Assembly: GCA_000648925.1 (NCBI GenBank)
Contig: JFHF01000068.1
Span: forward strand, 1-36,960
From: Caballeronia jiangsuensis
Lineage (GTDB): Bacteria > Pseudomonadota > Gammaproteobacteria > Burkholderiales > Burkholderiaceae
Length of the DNA stretch: 36,960 bases
Direction: 5' to 3'
Below, one piece after another: positions 33,078 to 36,960 of this stretch. Within the stretch, counting starts at the first letter, position 1. Each line of letters begins with the position of its first letter. A program made the translations under genes and the position numbers. The notes beneath the pieces were generated by a model. The model saw only the letters and a program-made list of their open reading frames with translations. It was not told the origin of the DNA and did not search any database.

Positions 33078-34937
33078 TCAATCATCAAGCAACGACAAAT
33101 CCCGCACCGCGCCCTTATCCGCCGACATCACCAGCTTCGCATAAGCCTTCAGCGCCGCCGACACCTTCCGCGGACGCTGCTTCGCCGGCTTCCAGCCCTT
33201 CGCGTTCTGTTCCTCGCGACGGCGCGCGAGTTCATCGTCGGACAGCAGCACGTCGATCGTGCGATTCGGAATGTCGATGCGAATCTTGTCGCCGTCGCGC
33301 ACGAGCCCGATCGCGCCGCCCGCCGCCGCTTCGGGCGAGCAATGACCGATCGACAGGCCCGACGTGCCGCCCGAGAAGCGTCCATCCGTCAAGAGCGCGC
33401 ACGCCTTGCCGAGACCTTTCGACTTGATGTAGCTCGTCGGATAGAGCATTTCCTGCATGCCCGGACCGCCCTTCGGACCTTCGTATCGGACGATGACGAC
33501 ATCGCCGGCCTTGACCTTGTCATTGAGGATGTTCTCCACGGCTTCATCCTGCGATTCGGTGACATGCGCCGTGCCTTCGAACACGAGAATGCTTTCATCG
33601 ACGCCCGCGGTTTTCACGACGCAGCCGTCCAGCGCGATATTGCCTCGCAGCACCGCGAGACCGCCTTCCTTCGAGAACGCATGTTCGTAAGAACGGATGC
33701 AGCCTTCGGCGCGATCCGTGTCGAGACTCGGCCAGCGAGTGTTCTGGCTGAACGCCGTTTGCGTCGGAACACCGGCGGGGCCGGCCATGTAGAAGGTCCT
33801 GACCGCTTCGTCTTCGGTGCGCTTGACGTCCCACTGATCGAGCGCGTCTTTCAGCGTGGGCGCATGCACGGTCGGCACGTCGGTATGCAACTTGCCCGCG
33901 CGATCCAGTTCGCCCAGGATCGCCATGATGCCGCCCGCGCGATGCACGTCCTCGATGTGGTATTTGTTCGTGTTGGGCGCGACCTTGCACAGTTGCGGCA
34001 CGGTGCGCGAAAGACGGTCGATATCCGTCATCGTGAAGTCGATCTCGGCTTCGCGCGCAATCGCCAGCAAATGCAGGATGGTGTTGGTCGATCCGCCCAT
34101 CGCGATATCGAGCGTCATCGCGTTTTCGAAGGCCTTGAAGCCGACCGAGCGCGGCAGCACGCGCGCTTCTTCCTGCTCGTAGTAACGGCGCGCCAGTTCC
34201 ACGATGCCACGCCCCGCGCGCTTGAAAAGCTGCTCGCGGTCGGCGTGCGTCGCGACGACGGTGCCATTGCCGGGCAAGGAAAGGCCCAGCGCTTCGGTGA
34301 GGCAGTTCATCGAGTTGGCCGTGAACATGCCCGAGCACGAGCCGCACGTCGGGCATGCGGAGCGTTCGACTTCCGCGACTTCGGCGTCGGAGTATGACGA
34401 GTCGGCGGCGATCACCATCGCGTCGACGAGATCGAGCTTCTTCAGTTCGATGGCCTTCGTCTTCGGATTCGCGAGGCGCGTCTTGCCCGCTTCCATCGGG
34501 CCGCCCGACACGAAGATCACGGGGATGTTCAGGCGCATCGCGGCCATCAGCATGCCCGGGGTGATCTTGTCGCAGTTCGAGATGCAGACCATCGCATCGG
34601 CGCAATGCGCGTTGACCATGTATTCGACCGAATCCGCGATGATGTCGCGGCTCGGCAGCGAATACAGCATGCCGTCGTGACCCATCGCGATACCGTCATC
34701 GACCGCGATGGTGTTGAATTCCTTCGCCACGCCGCCCGCAGCCTCGATCTCGCGCGCGACGAGCTGTCCCAGGTCTTTCAGGTGCACGTGGCCCGGCACG
34801 AACTGCGTGAACGAGTTGACGACGGCGATGATCGGCTTCGAAAAATCTTCGTCTTTCATGCCGGTGGCACGCCACAACGAGCGCGCGCCCGCCATGTTGC
34901 GGCCGGCGGTGGAGGTTTTGGAACGGTATGTGGGCAT
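33078..34937 (-). CDS. ilvD: Dihydroxy-acid dehydratase, enterobacterial type
   Basis: IlvD dehydrates 2,3-dihydroxy-isovalerate and -methylvalerate in branched-chain amino acid synthesis. The 619-residue length and sequence follow the E. coli-type enzyme, from MPTYRSKTSTAGRNMAGARSLWRATGM to SADKGAVRDLSLLDD (both cited as regions). Cluster and metal residues are visible: Asp81 in VDDGIAMGH, Cys122 and Lys124 in SNCDKITPGM, and Cys195/198/201 in CPTCGSC. The ATG at 34937 is the family start although the ribosome site is weak. The gene is monocistronic, with its own terminator. Many Burkholderia also carry a shorter IlvD, so this may be a second copy; that cannot be checked in the window. Confidence 0.95.
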   Translation of the reverse strand: MPTYRSKTSTAGRNMAGARSLWRATGMKDEDFSKPIIAVVNSFTQFVPGHVHLKDLGQLVAREIEAAGGVAKEFNTIAVDDGIAMGHDGMLYSLPSRDIIADSVEYMVNAHCADAMVCISNCDKITPGMLMAAMRLNIPVIFVSGGPMEAGKTRLANPKTKAIELKKLDLVDAMVIAADSSYSDAEVAEVERSACPTCGSCSGMFTANSMNCLTEALGLSLPGNGTVVATHADREQLFKRAGRGIVELARRYYEQEEARVLPRSVGFKAFENAMTLDIAMGGSTNTILHLLAIAREAEIDFTMTDIDRLSRTVPQLCKVAPNTNKYHIEDVHRAGGIMAILGELDRAGKLHTDVPTVHAPTLKDALDQWDVKRTEDEAVRTFYMAGPAGVPTQTAFSQNTRWPSLDTDRAEGCIRSYEHAFSKEGGLAVLRGNIALDGCVVKTAGVDESILVFEGTAHVTESQDEAVENILNDKVKAGDVVIVRYEGPKGGPGMQEMLYPTSYIKSKGLGKACALLTDGRFSGGTSGLSIGHCSPEAAAGGAIGLVRDGDKIRIDIPNRTIDVLLSDDELARRREEQNAKGWKPAKQRPRKVSAALKAYAKLVMSADKGAVRDLSLLDD

Positions 34938-35043
34938 CGTGGTTGCTGTTGGAATATCGCTGAATGAAAGCGGGCCACGAGGGTAAAGGCCCTTGCGCGC
35001 CGGAGTCGGCGACCTTTTGGGTCGGCGGGCGCGAATTTTGGGA

Positions 35044-35676
35044 TTATCCCATACCTGCTTCGTCCAATTCGCTTCGCCTCGCCGCATCCACCAGCGCGCG
35101 AATCGCCCAGCGCTTCACCTTGCGCGCACGCGCGTCGTCGAGTTGCAGCACATCCTTGCAGACCAGCATCGCCTCGGTGCCGATCACGAGCGCGAGCGCC
35201 TGAGTCAACGTGTCGATGGCAGCGGGCTTGAACTGATCGTGCGCGGGCTCCAGCGCCGCCTCGATCAACGGTGTGCGCCGATTCTGCCGCAACGGCACTT
35301 CCTCCGCGGCTTCGCCCTTCGCCACACGCTCCAGCGAATGCGCGAGCATCATGCGCAGCGGCACTTCGTTGGCGAGAATCATGTCGTGGAGCGCAGCATC
35401 GACACGCAGCAAACGCGCGACCGGATCAGCCGATGCACGCGCGGAAAAGAGCTTGTCCGCATCCGGCGTATCGACATCGAGCGATGCTTCCAGCAAGAGC
35501 GTATCGACACTCGTGAAGTGCCGATACGCCGTCGCGCGCGACACCATCGCTTCGATCGCAACTTCCTCCAGACTCGGCTTGTGCCCTTGCTTCATGAGCC
35601 GCGATGCCGCCTGCAGCAGATCCTTGCGTGTGCGCTGCTTCTGATTGCCGCGCGTTCTCGTCGCCGCGTCTGCCAT
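35044..35676 (-). CDS. TetR-family transcriptional regulator
   Basis: A 210-residue TetR-type repressor. The DNA-binding head has LQAASRLMKQGHKPSLEEVAIEAMVSRATAYRHFTSVDTLLLEA, with the recognition helix at VSRATAYRHF. The C-terminal half is helical and ligand-binding. The ATG at 35676 starts one base after the SnoaL-like gene's stop (TGA-C-ATG), so the regulator is made from its target operon. The palindrome TGAGAC-N4-GTCTCA in the operon's promoter is the probable operator, giving autorepression. The ligand is unknown and may be the substrate of the SnoaL-like protein. An upstream in-frame extension overlaps the neighbouring gene and was not used. Confidence 0.9.
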   Translation of the reverse strand: MADAATRTRGNQKQRTRKDLLQAASRLMKQGHKPSLEEVAIEAMVSRATAYRHFTSVDTLLLEASLDVDTPDADKLFSARASADPVARLLRVDAALHDMILANEVPLRMMLAHSLERVAKGEAAEEVPLRQNRRTPLIEAALEPAHDQFKPAAIDTLTQALALVIGTEAMLVCKDVLQLDDARARKVKRWAIRALVDAARRSELDEAGMG

Positions 35677-35677
35677 G

Positions 35678-36100
35678 TCAGGCCTGCGGCAACTGGCCGA
35701 TGATCGCCGCGAGATCCACCCACACGTTCTCACGCCTGATCTGTCCGCGCTCGCTGAATTCGACCACATGCAACATGCAAAATTCGAGCGGACGCCCACG
35801 GCCTTCGAGCCCGAACGGTCTGCCCGGCGCCTTGCCGCGCCACAACGATTCGTCGATGACGAAGCCATCGCCATAAAGACGGCGCAGACACTCGACACGG
35901 CTCTCAGACAAGTCAGCGAACAACGCTTCGTAGAACGGCCGCGCACCCGAGCGTCCATGCGCCGGACCGGCGGGCCAGCCGACGACATCGTGCTCGACAT
36001 CTTCCGTGAGCGTCGCGAGCACGCCTTCGACATCGTCGCGTCGCTCGAAGTTGAAATGCTCGTCGACCTTCCGGTCCATCTCCACAGGGGTCAGCGTCAT
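35678..36100 (-). CDS. SnoaL-like / NTF2-fold protein
   Basis: A 140-residue protein of the NTF2-like alpha+beta barrel family: an N-terminal helix with VDEHFNFERRDDVEGVLATLTEDVEHDVVG, then GRSGARPFYEALFADL and a set of strands ending FSERGQIRRENVWVDLAAI. Family members include polyketide cyclases, isomerases and small-molecule binding proteins; activity here is unknown. The start has an almost perfect AAGGAGG ribosome site seven bases before the ATG. It is the first gene of a two-gene operon with the TetR regulator and is expressed from the promoter at 36136-36164. Confidence 0.85.
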   Translation of the reverse strand: MTLTPVEMDRKVDEHFNFERRDDVEGVLATLTEDVEHDVVGWPAGPAHGRSGARPFYEALFADLSESRVECLRRLYGDGFVIDESLWRGKAPGRPFGLEGRGRPLEFCMLHVVEFSERGQIRRENVWVDLAAIIGQLPQA

Positions 36101-36135
36101 GATTGCCTCCTTGCGCGTGTGATGCTTTCCGATTT

Positions 36136-36164
36136 ATTTTAGTGAGACAACAGTCTCATTACAA
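36136..36164 (-). promoter_or_regulatory. Promoter with TetR operator in its spacer
   Basis: On the minus strand TTGTAA (36164-36159), 17 bases, then TAAAAT (36141-36136) form a sigma-70 promoter. The palindrome TGAGAC-AACA-GTCTCA (36143-36158) occupies the spacer almost exactly, an ideal site for repression by the TetR protein encoded in the operon. The transcript would start near 36129. Confidence 0.7.
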
Positions 36165-36237
36165 GATCGAAATATCAACGCGGATAGCTAGTGGTTAGCT
36201 ATGCAATCACTTCACGTCGTGGCGAAATCTCATGGAC

Positions 36238-36275
36238 AAAAAAATGGCGCAGCCTCGTTCGAGGCTGCGCCATTT
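36238..36275 (-). terminator. Terminator of sdhB / the sdh operon
   Basis: A long perfect stem, AAATGGCGCAGCCTC (36242-36256) with GAGGCTGCGCCATTT (36261-36275), closed by a GTTC loop, plus A7 at 36238-36244 which reads as a U-run on the minus strand. It starts 19 bases past the sdhB stop. Confidence 0.9.
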
Positions 36276-36293
36276 CTTCGTTCGATCCGGATA

Positions 36294-36960
36294 TCAGACA
36301 GCGCGGCGCACCATCAATTCCTTGATCTTGCCGATCGCCTTGGTCGGATTGAGCCCCTTGGGGCACACGTCGACGCAATTCATGATCGTATGGCAACGGA
36401 ACAGACGGTACGGATCTTCCAGGTTGTCGAGGCGTTCGCCCGTCGCCTGATCGCGGCTATCCGCGATGAAGCGATAGGCTTGCAGCAAGCCCGCCGGGCC
36501 CACGAACTTGTCCGGATTCCACCAGAAGCTCGGGCACGACGTCGAGCAGCTCGCGCACAGAATGCACTCGTAGAGTCCATCCAGTTCGTCGCGCTCCACC
36601 GGCGATTGCAGGCGTTCTTTCTCGGGCGGCGGCGTATCGTTGATCAGATACGGCTTGATCGAATGATACTGGTTGAAGAACTGCGTGAAGTCGCAGATCA
36701 GATCGCGCACCACGGGCAGTCCCGGCAGCGGACGCAGCACGATCTTCTGCGGCAGTTCATTCAGATTCGTCAGACACGCCAGCCCGTTCTTGCCGTTGAT
36801 GTTCATCGCGTCCGAGCCGCACACGCCCTCGCGGCACGAGCGACGGAACGACAGCGTCTCGTCCACTTCCTTCAGCTTCACCAGCGCGTCGAGCAGCATG
36901 CGTTCATGCGTCAGATCGAGCTCGTACGACTGCATGCGCGGCGCCGCGTCCTTGTCCGGA
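36294..36960 (-). CDS. sdhB: Succinate dehydrogenase iron-sulfur subunit (5' end beyond the window)
   Basis: SdhB carries the [2Fe-2S], [4Fe-4S] and [3Fe-4S] clusters that link the flavoprotein SdhA to ubiquinone in complex II. About 222 residues of a usual 233 are visible; the frame is open through the right edge (PDKDAAPRMQSYELD), so only about 11 codons are missing. Cluster ligands are in CREGVCGSDAMNINGKNGLAC (cited as a region), CILCASCSTSCPSFW and CHTIMNCVDVCPKG. The sequence is very like Burkholderia SdhB and supports the taxonomic call. It ends the presumed sdhCDAB operon and is followed at once by a strong terminator; the sdhE and gltA genes that often follow in Burkholderia are not found here. 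Confidence 0.97.
   Translation of the reverse strand, partial: PDKDAAPRMQSYELDLTHERMLLDALVKLKEVDETLSFRRSCREGVCGSDAMNINGKNGLACLTNLNELPQKIVLRPLPGLPVVRDLICDFTQFFNQYHSIKPYLINDTPPPEKERLQSPVERDELDGLYECILCASCSTSCPSFWWNPDKFVGPAGLLQAYRFIADSRDQATGERLDNLEDPYRLFRCHTIMNCVDVCPKGLNPTKAIGKIKELMVRRAV

Noticed and set aside
32944..33144. Possible 66-residue rightward small gene
   Set aside because: It runs through the ilvD terminator and into the ilvD coding end, and has no ribosome site or homology.
34995..35035. GC-rich hairpin between the TetR stop and ilvD as a terminator or attenuator
   Set aside because: The stem is interrupted and has no U-tract, and no leader peptide rich in Ile, Val or Leu is visible.
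1..36960. Mobile elements, phage genes, tRNA or rRNA genes, CRISPR arrays
   Set aside because: I saw no transposase or integrase, no tRNA-like cloverleaf in the short intergenic gaps, and no regularly spaced repeats.

Overview
The window looks like a chromosomal segment of a Burkholderiaceae member, probably Caballeronia or Paraburkholderia. Base composition is high GC. The SdhB and EtfB proteins read like Burkholderia-type sequences, and gene content is typical of the metabolically versatile second chromosome of that group: four LysR regulators, acyl-CoA dehydrogenases, LLM flavin monooxygenases, ABC and MFS transporters and a Rieske oxygenase. Genes are tightly packed and mostly intact. I see no rRNA, tRNA, CRISPR array, insertion sequence or prophage. 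Only the two edge genes, etfA and sdhB, are truncated. -- Region 1 (1-6533): a leftward operon encodes an enoyl-CoA hydratase/3-hydroxyacyl-CoA dehydrogenase fusion, the large and small subunits of a PimC/PimD-type acyl-CoA dehydrogenase, and a dedicated electron transfer flavoprotein (etfB, etfA). Together these are a beta-oxidation module with its own electron acceptor, probably for dicarboxylyl- or other CoA thioesters. A divergent LysR regulator faces it across interleaved TTGACA palindromes that overlap a near-consensus promoter. -- Region 2 (6558-12026): an EamA transporter with a divergent LysR gene; a chorismatase of the FkbO/Hyg5/XanB2 family behind a small ribbon-helix-helix gene; and an orphan hybrid sensor kinase. 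-- Region 3 (12033-23348): a probable organosulfur-acquisition island. It holds three LLM flavin monooxygenases (one SfnG-like), an SfnB/DszC-like flavoprotein, a nitroreductase, a four-domain rhodanese with one catalytic cysteine, an SsuABC-like ABC importer and an SsuE/MsuE-like FMN reductase. They form four transcription units. No regulator is encoded inside, but both divergent promoter regions contain a TGCT(A/T)AGCA palindrome, a candidate shared operator. -- Region 4 (23361-30213): a small unknown gene, a DUF2278 protein, a Nudix hydrolase, a DHA2-type MFS exporter, a BON-domain periplasmic protein, a divergent LysR/SDR pair, and another LysR gene whose predicted promoter is covered by a perfect 30-bp inverted repeat. 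-- Region 5 (30224-36960): a leftward operon for a Rieske oxygenase, a rubredoxin and a rubredoxin reductase (an unusual electron-transfer pairing); ilvD of the enterobacterial type; a SnoaL-like protein co-transcribed with a TetR regulator, with a palindrome in the -35/-10 spacer of their promoter; and the end of sdhB with a strong terminator.
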